Of a stretch of 64,000 bases of DNA, positions 1 to 11,153 are shown piece after piece. A program made the position numbers and the translations under genes. This DNA is from Pascua guehoae (lineage: Eukaryota > Basidiomycota > Tremellomycetes > Trichosporonales > Trichosporonaceae): assembly GCA_001600415.1 (NCBI GenBank), contig BCJX01000010.1:1173248-1237247 (forward strand), given 5' to 3'. Under the pieces are notes generated by a model that was given only the letters and a program-made list of their open reading frames with translations, did not search any database and had not been told where the DNA came from. Position 1 is the stretch's first letter. The number at the start of each line of letters is the position of its first letter.

Positions 1-2089
1 AAGGGACTCCCGTGCAGATGTGAGTTTGCCACCCACCTCGCCCCACCTTCCCTCCTGCCTTACACTTTCCTCCCCTGTTGCCTATCCTTCCTCTCCCAAT
101 CCAAGCTCCCTCTGACACCCAGCTTTGACTGCAACGACACCCCTGCCCAGGTCTGGACGTTCTGGCCGTCCCTCCCGTCGACCATGTTCGTCGCTGGTGG
201 CGCTGCGTACGTCGAAGGCGTGCGCCAGTACTGCCTCTCTTTCGAGGGCAAGGGTGAGAATGCCCACGCCGGCACCCCCGCCGTTCTCAAGTACTGCAAC
301 CCCCTGGACTGGGACCAGCACTGGAACATGACCGATGACATGGGTATCCGTGCCATGAGTGAGTGCGACCGATCCTATACTGGGCGGGCATGTCACTGAC
401 CATATCTCAGATGGTCTCATGCTGGACAACGATGCGGACTTCTGCAACGGCAATGAGCTGCGTCTCTGGACATCCCTTCTTCCCGACTCCCCTCGCCAGG
501 AGTGGGTCCCCGGTCCCCTTCTCACTGTCGCCACTGTCATCCCCACCGGTACCGAGATTCCAACGACCGCTCCTGGTCCTACCGACGAGGCAACCAGCAC
601 ACCAGAGCTCACGATGGAGACCATCACCAACTCTGCTTCCCTCGCGGCCCTCACTGGCAACCTGAGTTTCGCTTCACCTACGGCTTCACCTGGCAAACCA
701 AACGGTGATTCCTACGTGACCCCCACGAACGGTTGGTGCTCGGTTATAACGCCTATCACTCTCGACGGCAACTTGACCATTACCCCGTCCCCTACCTCAT
801 CGCTTGAGTTGCCCCCACTCTCCAACGACCCGGTCTCTGGCCCCGTTCCCTCTGGCCCCGTTCCCTCTGGACCCGTTCCCTCTGGACCCGTTCCCTCTGG
901 CCCCTCGTCCGCGGCGTCTCCCTCGTTCGCAACTCTTACTGTCACGGTCACGGCCGGTCAGTCCACGGACGCCAGTGTCTCTGGCGGAGGCACCCAGACT
1001 CCTTCGCTCATCATCGAGACCGTTACTGCTCCAAACATGCCTTCGCCCGCCATGCCCTCCGGGCAGCTGTCTTCCACTGGTGGTGGCAGGGCTGCCCCCT
1101 CCGTCTCTGCATTGGGTGACCCCGCCTCGACAGCTGGATCTTCCACTGGCCCCTCGTCTACCGCTTCGGGTGAAGACGATCAGGCCAACGACCAGTCGAA
1201 CGACCAGTCCAACCAGTCGAGCAGCCAGTCGAGCAGCCAATCGAACAACCAGTCGAGCAGCCAGTCAAGCAGTCAATCGAGCAACCATTCCAGCAGCCAG
1301 TCTAGCAGCCAGTCTAGCAGCCAGTCGAACAGCCAGTCGAATAGCCAGTCCAGCAGCCAGTCCAGCAGCCAGTCGAACAACCAGTCCAGCAGCCAGTCGA
1401 ACAACCAGTCCAGCAGCCAGTCGAGTAGCCAGTCCAACAGCTCCGACAACCAGTCCAACACCCAGTCCACCAACAACCAGGTCAACAGCCAGGTCAACGA
1501 TCAGTCCAACAACCAATCGAACGACCAGTCTGGAAACGGCGAAAAGTCAAACGATCAGTCCAACACCCAGTCGAATGACCAGTCAAGCAACCAGTCTGGC
1601 AACGGCACTCTGTCCAACGACCAGTTCAATGATCAGTCCAACGACCAGTCGAGCGACCAGTCGGGAAACGGCAACCAGTCGAACAACCAGTCCAACGACC
1701 AGTCCAACGTCCAGTCCAACGACCAGTCCAATGACCAGTCCAACCAGTCGAGCAGCCCGTCCGCGTCCGTTTGGAGCGAACAAACCACCGCCACACCGTC
1801 TTCCAGCGAGCCCATTTACGACGACGTGACATTCACCGACCCGGCTGGCCCAACTGCAGCTCCTTCAACTTCAAGCTACGTGGACGAGTGGGGTGCCTCC
1901 GAGTGGCAGACCCTCAGCGAGACACCTTGCGACGATACGTCGGCGTCGGCGAGTGCCTCCGAGTGGCCGGCCCCCAGCGAGACACCTTGCGACGACATAT
2001 CGGCGTCGGCCTCGACCTACACGGACCCGGAGCCCACCGAGCCGGCTGACGACGTTGACGCGAACCCTTCTGCTCCCTGCAGCGACTAA
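1..2089 (+). CDS. Secreted ricin-B-type lectin fused to a Ser/Gln/Asn repeat tail (5' end outside window)
   Basis: Three exons are visible: 1-19, 123-358 and 411-2089, joined by introns 20-122 and 359-410; the start and signal peptide lie upstream of the window. The first ~130 residues read as a beta-trefoil (ricin B) lectin: GTPVQ, DCNDTPAQVW and a second WTSLLP block match the paralogue at 2641-3673 residue by residue, and the first intron falls at the same codon and phase. After the lectin come a Ser/Thr/Pro-rich linker, four PSGPV units, a long run of four-residue units of the form xxQS (mainly SSQS, NNQS, NDQS), and a C-terminal tail with a 20-residue direct repeat containing SETPCDD. 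No GPI signal is seen at the C-terminus. The expected role is an extracellular or wall-associated carbohydrate-binding protein whose tail acts as a spacer; ligand unknown. Fold confident, function inferred. Confidence 0.8.
841..900 (+). repeat. 15-bp tandem repeat, 4 copies, coding (PSGPV units)
   Basis: Four consecutive units of CCCCGTTCCCTCTGG (two with A as first base) encode a Pro/Ser/Gly/Val pentapeptide in the linker of the lectin-tail gene. In-frame unit length means copy-number change would not break the frame. Confidence 0.9.
1187..1755 (+). repeat. 12-bp degenerate coding minisatellite (xxQS tetrapeptides)
   Basis: About 570 bases consist of imperfect 12-base units centred on CAGTC, translated as SSQS, NNQS, NDQS, NSQS and similar. 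The first half favours SSQS and the second NDQS, with a few interrupting GNG blocks, so the array probably expanded in at least two stages. The opposite strand shows long false open frames rich in DWLL because of the same periodicity. Confidence 0.95.
1895..2014 (+). repeat. 60-bp direct repeat, 2 copies, coding
   Basis: Two adjacent 60-base units beginning GCCTCCGAGTGG each encode a 20-residue block with SETPCDD near its middle, giving two evenly spaced cysteines in the C-terminal tail of the lectin-repeat protein. Confidence 0.9.
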
Positions 2090-2640
2090 CCTTCCCCCAC
2101 CGCATGAGTTTGCCTCTTCCACTCTGTGGTACCTATAATTCCCCCCTCGCAGGACGAGTCCCCACCCGACACGAGACGAGACACGACGAGACACGATTGA
2201 GGAACGTTTCTTGTACATGAAAACACGATGCACTCGTAACTTGTTACAATGTGACTTCTTCACCCCATTGACAGGCTTGGAGTGGCTAACACTGATGCTA
2301 CTTGAACTTGTGTCGTCCATTAGCTGTCCCTTTTGCACTGTCTGTGACAATTGGCTACACTCTGATTCTCCTGTTACACAAGATGTTCCCTTGGTCTCGG
2401 CTATTGGTTACCACATCCACCATTCCCGCCCACACTGGTAGCATCCAGTATCCACTGATGGCACCAGAGCTGTTTGGCCACACTTCATCTGGTGCATCAC
2501 TGTCCGATAAAGGCAAAACTGTCCTTGCAGTATGGAAAACTCGTCGCCTCGCTCGTATCCTCAATGGGCCTCGTATCGTTCTCATGGATCGCGGTCGCCT
2601 CGATCTCATGCCGTACGGTGGTTGTCTGGCATTGCAGCAC
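2090..2640. other. Convergent intergenic region, no gene seen
   Basis: This 550-base stretch lies between the stop codons of the two convergent lectin genes. Open frames here are short, lack splice support and have no recognisable similarity. It should hold the two 3' ends. Confidence 0.6.
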
Positions 2641-3673
2641 CTAAGCCGACCATGCCTGGTTCGGGTTGTTGGGGTAAGCGGTCCAGACCTGGACCTGGTT
2701 GCCGTTGTCCGTATTGCCGTCAGTGAGGTCGAGGACGACCGTGTCGGGCGCTGACGTTAGCTCTACGCAGAGCAGGATTACTGAGCGGAAGAGATGGGGC
2801 CGCGGGGCCATGACGAAGGGATGTTGGCAGGATGGAGCATGCGAGGGTCCAAGCTACGGCCAACAGTGCCCATCTGTTGTCCGCTTGTAAACGTCCCATT
2901 CACGCCCAACTGACGCCACCACCATCGACCCAATCTCAACCCCTCGTTCAGCATCCCATACCCGCCATTTCATCACATCATCGGCGTCTCACCCCCTTTG
3001 ACGCAACCCTCACACCCCCGTGCAACCCAGACCCAGACGCTAACTCACAAATCAGCTGGAGCTTGAACCCGCCATCGTCCTGCACGACGACAAACTGCGC
3101 CGTCGAGTCGCGGGGCATGCACCACTTGAGCACCATCTTGCGCCCGTTGAGCGTGCTCGGGTCGGTGCTGGCGTCGCCGTCGTATGCCAGGCACCAGCCG
3201 CTGCCAGCCGTCACCTGCGTGGCGGGGTTGGACGGCCAGTAGGTCCACTGCTGCGCCGGGGTGCCGTTGCAATCGTAGCTAATGTCAGCCGGCTGAGGGC
3301 GGTTGCGTAGGGGGGGTTTGGGTATGTGAGTGTGGATAGGAGCGGGTAGCTCGAATAGTGGCGACAGAGGAGCCTGCTGATGACAAGCACGGCCTGAACT
3401 GGAAGGCAGCTCCTAAGTGAGGTAACAGTTCAACTGTCAACAAGTGCTAATTGGGAACTTGCCGAGATAACCACCCTCGGTGACTCTCCTGGGTTCCTAA
3501 CCCCAATGCTTCCCGGCTACCACCAAGCTGACTCACATCTGGACTGGCGTGCCTTGGGCAAAGTTGGCACCCTGGACGTCGAGGCACTTGCCGTCGTGGC
3601 CCGCGGGGTGGATCTGGCCAGTGGTCTGCGCTGCAACGACAGCGGCGAGGGAGAGGGCAGCGAGGGCGAGCAT
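2641..3673 (-). CDS. Small secreted ricin-B-type lectin (158 aa)
   Basis: Exons 3673-3537, 3278-3049 and 2750-2641 (introns of 258 and 298 nt) give 158 residues. The N-terminus MLALAALSLAAVVAA is a typical signal peptide. The rest is one beta-trefoil: KCLDVQG, DCNGTPAQQWTYW, GWCLAYDG, VVLDLTDG and a final PNQAW show the QxW and LD(V/L) signatures of ricin B chains. The protein ends immediately after the last QxW, so nothing is fused to it, unlike its convergent neighbour at 1-2089. The last acceptor was chosen at 2751 because the alternative a few bases upstream would create an immediate stop. Probably an extracellular sugar-binding protein; ligand and role unknown. An unseen extra small exon within the long second intron cannot be excluded. 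Confidence 0.85.
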
Positions 3674-4502
3674 GGTGTTGAGTGTGGTTGGTTGGGTGGT
3701 AGACGGGAGTACGAAGACGCGGGTGAGGAGACTGGGAAGGGGCAGGACTCGGTGGTAAGAAGGGAGAAAAGAATGGGAGGGTGAGAAGTGGATCAGGACA
3801 GCAGTGGTGACCGTTAAGTAGACTGTGGTGATCCACCAGCCCGTCACACCCGGTGTCGTCAGCTCATCATCTATTGCTCTGGGAGCCGACGCCGAAGCCG
3901 AGGGCGTGATCGGCGTGTCTTGGCCCTCGGCCCCGGTACCGAGCCCCCGTCCCGTTTTAGCAGCGATTGTGGGCCAAGTGACCTCGACGCACACCGGAGC
4001 GATCCAAGCGATGTGGAATGGGGCGCAATGAAGCCATGGTGAGCCGGCATGACGGCGACGATTGTCGGCGCGGTCGTCAGTGGAGCGCACCGCCTTGGTG
4101 CTTCTTGCTTCTACGGCTGAGTCATGCTGCCAGAACGACGCCGTCGCTGGGGAGAGAGAAGTTGGCGATGCGGATCGTGTACGTGACCGAGTTATGTGCT
4201 GTGTGGCATACTGATATGTTGGTTTCACGTTACGTGGAGTGAAGGCGGAATCTCCTTGGGGCCGCTTACAGTCACATGGCCCTCCACCACTCGACATTTC
4301 AACAAGACACCCTCCCATTGGGTTCACGATTTAGCCGGCACGCGTCCCCGGTGTTACCTTATGAGGTCCATTGGTCAGCGTTGCCGGGTCCAACACACTG
4401 TGCAGGGTCGATGGACTGCAGAAGGTAACTTTATGTGTTCCAGGAATAACGTTGAGCGTGTCGCATTGAAACGCAACGCGGCGGCAGGCAATGTGGTTTA
4501 GT

Positions 4503-4560
4503 GACAGCCGAATGGAAACGCTCGTGGAACAAACAGCTGAATGGAGACGCCCGTGGAACG
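4503..4560. repeat. 29-bp imperfect tandem duplication
   Basis: Two adjacent 29-base units, each of the form ACAGC(C/T)GAATGGA(A/G)ACGC followed by (T/C)CGTGGAAC, differ at a handful of positions. Non-coding context. Confidence 0.8.
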
Positions 4561-5241
4561 GGGCTTGTCGAGGCTGCTGAGACTTGTTGACACCAACCAG
4601 AAGATAAACGCGGACTTGACCGCGCTGTTCCAACTGCAGCCAACCGCATCCAAGCTGACCGGGTGACCAGTGGACCGAAAGTCGGGTATATCCGGAGAGG
4701 AACCCAAAGATCCTTCGGTGGTTGAGAGTCCGGGCCGCAGATTCCGGCGCCAGAAACAAAAAGTCGCCGCCACACCTCCAGCCTAACGAGGCGACGTTGC
4801 CTGTGAGTGGGAGGCAAGGCCTGGTCCCAGCCAACCATGAACAATAAAGTTCGCTAACTCCAGAGTAGCATGGTCGCACTAGCAGGATAGCGAGCCTGGT
4901 CGCTGGCCGATTGGTGCTCTGCATCGCGTTGAATGGGACACCCGACGCCGCCAAGCGTTGGCACCGAAGTTAACGAGACTTGAAAAGATTGCACTGGGCG
5001 CCACCGCAACGCCACAGTATATCCTGCATCTCTCATCCTGGATTCCTGGTACAAACCTCATGTTCGTGCTGCGTCGGGAATTCGGTACAGGTATCGCATG
5101 CTGAATGTCTGAGGTGACGAGAGAGCCTGGATTGTGACGGCGGATGACGAAGAGGCCTGAGCACGTGTTTGTACCGAGTTCCTCGGACTCTCGGGCCTTG
5201 TGCCCCGGCCGAAATAAGCGTCCCACTCGGCCCATGAGTGT

Positions 5242-5250
5242 ATCAGATAA
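5242..5250 (+). promoter_or_regulatory. Iron-responsive GATA-factor site ATCAGATAA
   Basis: ATCAGATAA matches exactly the ATCWGATAA consensus recognised by fungal iron-regulatory GATA repressors of the Urbs1/SreA/Sre1 type. It lies 152 bases before the ATG of the siderophore transporter, where such a factor would act to silence uptake under iron sufficiency. The match is visible; binding is inferred. Confidence 0.6.
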
Positions 5251-5401
5251 CCACCAAATCTCATCGCGGTCGCGAAAAAATGGCTTCGCGCCAAGAGGGT
5301 AGCACCACTACTTAACGAGGTGTCCAACCCGATGCACTGCAAACAAAATTCTCCACAATACAGCACAACTACACTACACCACATTACTCTACACACTCGT
5401 T

Positions 5402-7735
5402 ATGAACCGCGGCGTCGACGTAGCCCACAATGTGGCCGCTGAGGCGGTCGAGAGGGACCGCGAGAGCATCAAGAACAGCGACGTCGAGGCGGCCCACCCC
5501 GAGCTCGACCAGGGCATTGGCGTGACCAAGATTGAGGCGTTGTGTGAGTTTGGGTTTCGGCAAGTGGCGCTGACCCACAGACTATGTCTTTGGCAACGGC
5601 TGGCGCCTGTGGTTGCTCTGGGGTGCGATCGCCGTCATTGCTTTCGTGTACTCGCTGTCGCAGGCGACTACCTGGACTTGTGAGTACATACACCAGGACC
5701 CCTGTGCATCGAATCTAACCCTGCAGATGCGATGTTTGCCACATCGGCATATGGGCAGCACACGGTCGTGGCCACCATCTCGGTTGTGACCATGATCACA
5801 GCCGGTGTCGCCCAGCCCTTCATTGCAAAGGTCGCCGATCTCACGTCCCGTCCGTTCGCCATTGGTGTTTCTGTCCTCTTTTACACTATCGGCTACATTG
5901 CCGTCGCCGCGTCGAGCAACATCCGGGATGTCGTTGGTGGACAGGTCATCTACACCATCGGTCAGACGGGTATTCAGCGCGCCCAAGCCATCCTGATCGG
6001 CGACATTACCAGCCTCCAGTGGCGTGGCATGGTCACCGCCCTCTACTCGCTGCCATGGGTCCCGAATGCTTTCATTGCGGGTCTGATCTCCGACGGCGTC
6101 AATGCGTTCAGCTCAGACGGCTGGCGCTGGGGTGTGAGTACATTGGTGGGCGGTGAGGGGATGGCGTTGAGACTGCAACCTCGAGTTGGACAGTACATGA
6201 GGAAGAGGGCAGACTCATGTTATGGAGCGACATTGACTGCTCGGCCACAGCTACTTTCCTCTCTCCCCATGACTAGCTGTGGCATGACTCCCGTCCACTG
6301 TTTCTTCTTAACTAAGGCTGACACCACAGTACGGCATGTTCTGCATCATGATCCCAGTCTGCTTTGCGCCTCTCCTCCTGATCCTCTTCTGGGGCGACTA
6401 CCGCGCAAAGAAGCTTGGTGCCCTCTCCATCGCCAGTTCGCAGTACGCCCGCCGCAAGGTCCTCGAGGGCATGGGCGAGGGTGAGGACAAGCGCTCTCTC
6501 TGGGAGTCTTGCCAGCACTACTGGACCGAGATTGATGCGTTTGGTCTCCTCCTCCTTGGCTTTGCCTTTGCTGGTCTCCTCGCGCCCTTCACCCTTCAGA
6601 CAACCGCCAAGGGCGGGCTCAAGAACCGTGAGTTGGAGCTCGTGGAGGCTTGTCTGCCTTCCCAAGCTTTGTCCTTGACACCTTTGCTTACTCCCAGCCT
6701 CGCTCATTGCCTTGCTCACCGTCGGTGGCGTTCTCTTCATCTCGTTCCTCGTCTGGGAATGGCGCTTTGCCTCGCACCCGATCATGCCCAAGCGTGTCAT
6801 GAACCGCACCATGGTGAGCCGGAGGCGAGCACAGCCGCGCCTAGTGCACTGCTAACGGGTAGCTCTGCTGCATTGCCATCGACTTTATGTACTACTTTAG
6901 CGGCTACCTCACGGACTCGTACTACATGTCGTAAGCACCCACCACTCTCCAAGGCGAGACACATCTAACGCGCAGCTGGGTCTTTGTCGCCAAGTCAAAC
7001 TGGTCGGCCAAGCAGTACAGCAACTTCTCCAACATTATGACCGTCGGCTTGTGTGGGTTTTCAGTCTTCACCGGTCTGGCCATGCGCTACACGCACCGCT
7101 ACAAGTGGCTCCAGCTCACCGGTCTGTCGATCCGCGTGATCGGTGAAGGTCTTCGTGTCGCCGGCTTTGTCACCAACCCAAGCGGAATGCTCTTGATCTG
7201 GAACCGCATCTTGATCGCCCTCGGCGGCTCGTGCACCGTCATCACCACCCAGGTGGCGAGCCAGGGCTCCATGTCGCACGGCGACATGGCCATTGGCATG
7301 GCCATCCTCTCCCTCTGGACCGACCTGGGCGGCTCGATTGCATCGGCCATTTCGGGCTCGATCTGGAACTCGAAGGTCCCAGCAAAGATTGCCGAATACG
7401 TGCCTGCGGCCGTCAACGCCACCGAGCAGGCAACTCTCTTTGGATCCATTGTCGTCGCGCGCGACTCGCCCTACCGCATGGCCGTCGTCCAGGCACAGAC
7501 CGAGACGCTCCGCCCTCTTGCCATTGCCGGTCTCGTCATCGCCATCCTCGCACTGGTCGCTGGTATCCTCACCCCCGAGATCCGGCTCACCAAGGCGCAC
7601 AACTCGCTCGAACCTCACAAGGAGATTGAGTTCCGCGCCAAGGAGGAGACGACCGAAGAGGCCATTCGCGCAAAGGTCCAGGAGGCAGAGGAGCGCGCAC
7701 GGCGCCAGGTGGAAAACGAAAAGGCAAACGCATAG
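5402..7735 (+). CDS. Siderophore-iron transporter, MFS family
   Basis: Seven exons: 5402-5543, 5581-5679, 5727-6133, 6330-6627, 6698-6813, 6863-6930 and 6976-7735, coding for 629 residues, the usual size for Sit1/Mir-type fungal siderophore transporters. After a hydrophilic N-terminus come about 14 hydrophobic segments; diagnostic blocks include FGNGWRLWLLWG at the first membrane segment, YGQHTVVATISVVTMITAGV, YTIGQTGIQ, and GDITSLQWRGMVTALYSLPWVPNAFI followed by the RWGYGMFCIMIP block. The C-terminus is charged and cytosolic. It would import ferric siderophores by proton symport at the plasma membrane or endosome. No NRPS or other siderophore biosynthesis gene is nearby, so xenosiderophore use is plausible. 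Regulation by an iron GATA factor is suggested by the perfect site 152 bases upstream. Confidence 0.9.
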
Positions 7736-8185
7736 GGCGCTACCGTACTAGTATTATAATTCTGCATTACACTCTCTCTCTTTTGGCTGAGCGTTCCACG
7801 AGGTTTCGGGCACGAGAATGGTATTCTGACATTGTACCCTGCTGTTGTCAAGGGACAGGCTGGAACTCGTCAACATGAACCAGGGATTTCATTAACTGCC
7901 AATTATGATGTCGACGGATGAGAGATGGGCGAGTATGGCGGTTATTGCACAGAGAGTTCCTTTGCCGTTGCTTATATCCTACCCAACGATAAGTTACGGC
8001 TGCGCATATACCACCTCCAACAGCACGATCATTGTAGTGGCCACTATTCTTCATAACTTTCCCAACCGAAGACGCTATTTCTTTTACACAAACTACAAGG
8101 ACGTGGGATTTTGCTAGAGTTTTAAATTGGCGGTCACGAAAAAAAACCTTGGGTTGACCGATTAGACGGTACGGACACATCCACC

Positions 8186-8542
8186 TCAGCAGCCCTTGCA
8201 GCACCTGTTCTTGCACCACCAAAGGGTGCAGATCCTACAGGCCCTGAAGCCGCTGCCGTGGGCCTTGGGGCAGGTCTTGATGGGCCACCAGAACGGGCGG
8301 GCCTTGTGGACGCACGCACGTTTGGCAAGCTGGGCTTCGCCACCGGGACCAAGGTCGCGCTTGTCGCTAGTGTCGGCGAGCGCCTTGGCGTGTTCCGCGT
8401 CCTCGTCGACGTAGGTGACTGTGAAGCCGCCCTCGGGAGCGACGTCAGCGTCGTCGCGGGCCATGAGGCCGTCCTCGTCTTCGAGGGGGTGCGCGAGCGC
8501 GAGGGTGGCAGCGAGAATGGTGTAGAGAAGAACAACGCGCAT
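8186..8542 (-). CDS. Precursor of a secreted cationic eight-cysteine peptide (118 aa)
   Basis: A single coding exon. The N-terminus MRVVLLYTILAATLALA is a signal peptide. Residues ~18-75 form an acidic propeptide rich in Asp/Glu (EDEDGL, YVDEDAEH) that ends in the Kex2-type site LAKR; another KR occurs at DKR upstream. The last 43 residues contain eight cysteines, four tryptophans, nine Lys/Arg and no Asp/Glu, ending WWCKNRCCKGC. Acidic pro plus strongly basic cysteine-stabilised mature part is the architecture of antimicrobial or killer-type peptides and some signalling peptides; no specific family is recognised. A TATA box (ATATAAAAGG) lies near 8783-8792, about 240 bases upstream, and GTGAGC...CATCCAG just before the ATG suggests a 5'-UTR intron. 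Expression and activity are unproven. Confidence 0.75.
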   Translation of the reverse strand: MRVVLLYTILAATLALAHPLEDEDGLMARDDADVAPEGGFTVTYVDEDAEHAKALADTSDKRDLGPGGEAQLAKRACVHKARPFWWPIKTCPKAHGSGFRACRICTLWWCKNRCCKGC

Positions 8543-8782
8543 TCTGGATGTCAGCAGGAGAGTAGTTGTTTGGAGACATTGGCGACAAGGGGCTATGATA
8601 GAGACGGCGGACTTTGTCTGCTCGGGGGAGGTACGGAGGGTGACTGTCTATCGACCGAGGAAAGCTCACATGGCCGTGGTTGGTGAAATGTGGTACGAGT
8701 TGGCGAAGAGCTTGTGAAGTACTGTTGGGGGGAAGACTTGGTCGAGTTTGGGACAAGTCAGACGCGGTTTTGTGTCTCCTTT

Positions 8783-8792
8783 TATATCTTTC
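8783..8792 (-). promoter_or_regulatory. TATA box of the eight-cysteine peptide gene
   Basis: The minus strand reads GATATAAAAGG here, a near-perfect TATA element pointing at the peptide gene; the long distance to the ATG fits a transcribed leader containing an intron. Confidence 0.5.
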
Positions 8793-11153
8793 TGGAATTC
8801 CTTCTGCGACACTGCACCGGACATGTTCCCGTACCCCGCAACAACTCCGTCAACCTGATTTCTTCTTTACAGATACTCATTTGCTTGGACATCGCCACAT
8901 GTGATAATGGCGGTCAGACCAGCCCTCCATCTCCCTCTTGGCGTCGCTCCACAAGCAAGCGTTACAAGTCAACTTCCTGGGGTGTGAGGCCTGCCATCAC
9001 CATGCATGACGACTTTACCGTTGATGTTTTCCAATGCTTCTTTGATGGTGCTCAAAAGGGGCATTCAGTGGCAGAGTACCCATCTTCGCGTTCACAGTGA
9101 GGAAGCACAAATCTAGGAGATTAGCTTTTATCTATGGCCAGTGGAGTTACCGCGTTACAGGCACAGCTGTGGCAGCCGCATTTGATACGAGTAGTCTCGG
9201 ATTGTAAGGTCTGACGCAAGGGAGATCATTAGACGCATGGCACACGCGGATGTTCCACATTTCTTTCCCCAACGAACTGGACCGCTCATGTGACCGCCCA
9301 TGCGACCGCTCGTGCCCGTTGAAGAATGAGCTCGTGTATCATGTGAGGTGAGGTTGACAGTGACACGCAGGCCTGGACCACATCTTCATCGTTAAGCGCA
9401 GAGTAATGGCCGCGGTAGTCTTCAATGAGTGACTGACACACCGTGCGGAGACGATGTGAGCGTGCCAAATGGAGTATCGAAGACAGTCTCGCTGGCAGCC
9501 CTCAACCAGGGTTCAAACTGACGTGTGGGTGACTTACACTTCCAGTGCAATGCCGAGAAGTGTTTACGAGATGCGGAACCAGTAACATGGGAATAGTTGC
9601 TTGGTTCCGGTGTTCAAAGTTTGTTTCATGTTGTTTCAAGCTTCTTTTGCATCCGAATTGAGAATGGCTGATGGGAAAGGGGTACGCCAATGTAACGCCC
9701 AGCCCGGGGGATAATGTTGTAGTAAGCGATAGAGCGATGCATCGATTGAGTGCGCGAAAGCGAGAATATGTAGAGTGTGCGCGGAGGCTCGTGCGTACGT
9801 GCGAGGCTTGAGTCCTTACAACAGATAAGCTGTGCCATCCGAACCCGGGTCGCCACGTATGGAATGGAGACGCAAGACACCGATGTCGTCACTGCTCCTA
9901 TGGTATTATTCTCCTATCGCACGGTGCCAACGGCCGGCGTTGACAAGGACGGGCGACATGTACCGTCCTGTACTGTTCCGCACATACATCAAGAGTGGTT
10001 GTCGTCTTGGCAGACGTGCACATTCGAAAAGAACAGAATGCTCGTGACCCAGTATGTAGCGTCTAAATTCTCGGTCAGCCCACAAAGCAGAGAATGAAAT
10101 GTTCTGGAGACGCACGCGAAATAAGCTTAGCCTTCAATCATACCCGCCAAGAGCCAAGAAAAGGTACTGGGCAGTGCGTATCACGGTTATCTGTGCCCGT
10201 AGATTGGAAACTTGGTTTCTGGTCGCACCATGCGAGCCGGGGGACGTGGACAATGGCCCAGACCAACTCTGTTTAGAGTATCCACGAACCGATCTCACAA
10301 TGTCTGGTGTCCTTAATGCAAGTTTAAATCTTGTGGGGGTATTCCTCAAGTCGCGTGCTGGGGCACTATTTATTAAGGCAGTGTAAGGTTGGTGCATGAC
10401 GATGGATTGGTATTGCAAAGTTGCCAGTTAGCTGCTATTCCGATATGAATAATGCGGCTCGTGACCTCGTCCGCAGTATTCAATCGGCGATGCGACGCAT
10501 TTCATACCATCCACCTCGAGAGGTTGTGACTAGGAGGAATCTTGCACCAAGCGGTGTGCGTGTTTGTGTTTCCAATCCCCAACACCACTTTTCAGCACTG
10601 TACGCCGGCGACAAGGGAGCAAGAAGGCGCCACTTACATTGTCGTTGGCCATAGGTGGTATGATCGGGCAGAGGTTTTGGGGATGTTCCAGAGCTTACAC
10701 CCCATTTGGATTCAACACGGCTGGTCCCTGTTTCTACTGAGTACATGCAGAGGGCGTCACCCGGAGCTTGCAAGACCTGGACAGGCAAGGCAGGCAGACT
10801 ACCTCGCGCTACCGCGGCACAACACCGTGGAAACCTGCCGCCTTTCTCGTTGCTTTGGTATACCCCGTGTAGGGCTCCGAAGAGGTCTGCCACGAACTAG
10901 ACCACTTGAGGTTGGGACTACCCCCTCGTCGTGGATGTTGCCAGCCTCTTGACCTCATCGGTCGGCAGTGCCATGGTAGTATTATGCAAACGGAAGTATG
11001 ATGCATGATGGGTTCGTTACATGGGGCGGTATGGTTTACAATTATGCGTGTGCTCCGCGCTTTGGTGCTCCTATAGTCTTGGGATGATGGTCATGTACGC
11101 TCCGACAACGCCTTTGGCTCTACCGCGTGACTCGCAACTCGTTCGGGGACTGG
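8793..11153. other. 2.3-kb interval without a supportable gene
   Basis: Open frames are short, overlap on both strands, lack plausible introns and show no known domain. The only structure noted is one copy of a dispersed repeat at about 9705-9835 (second copy at 34208-34450). Confidence 0.55.
9705..9835 (+). repeat. Dispersed repeat, copy A
   Basis: Shares with 34208-34450 an ordered series of blocks: GATA near GTAGTA/AGTACA, then GCGATAGAGCGA, then a GCGCGAAAGCGAGAATATGT-like block followed by AGAGTG, a TACGTGCGA block, and a terminal GAGGCT(T/C)GA(G/A)TCC...CAACAGATA. The order is collinear but copy B carries an alternating purine-pyrimidine insertion. Origin unknown; an old mobile element or pol III-derived repeat are possibilities. 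Confidence 0.6.

Larger units (their letters stand above)
3674..5401. other. 1.7-kb intergenic region, no gene; shared upstream region of a lectin and a siderophore transporter
   Basis: Both flanking genes are transcribed away from this interval. A 207-codon open frame on the minus strand (4331-4954) has no domain, no splice signals and no family resemblance, so it is not called. The interval contains a small tandem duplication (4503-4560) and an iron-GATA motif (5242-5250). Confidence 0.6.

Noticed and set aside
1265..1815. DWLLDW-rich frames opposite the xxQS repeat
   Set aside because: A by-product of the 12-bp periodicity of the coding strand.
4331..4954. 207-codon minus-strand frame between the lectin and siderophore transporter
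   Set aside because: No signal peptide, domain, splice signals or codon bias; includes a non-triplet 29-bp duplication.
5402..8542. Siderophore biosynthetic cluster
   Set aside because: Only the transporter is present; no NRPS, ornithine monooxygenase or acyltransferase in the window.
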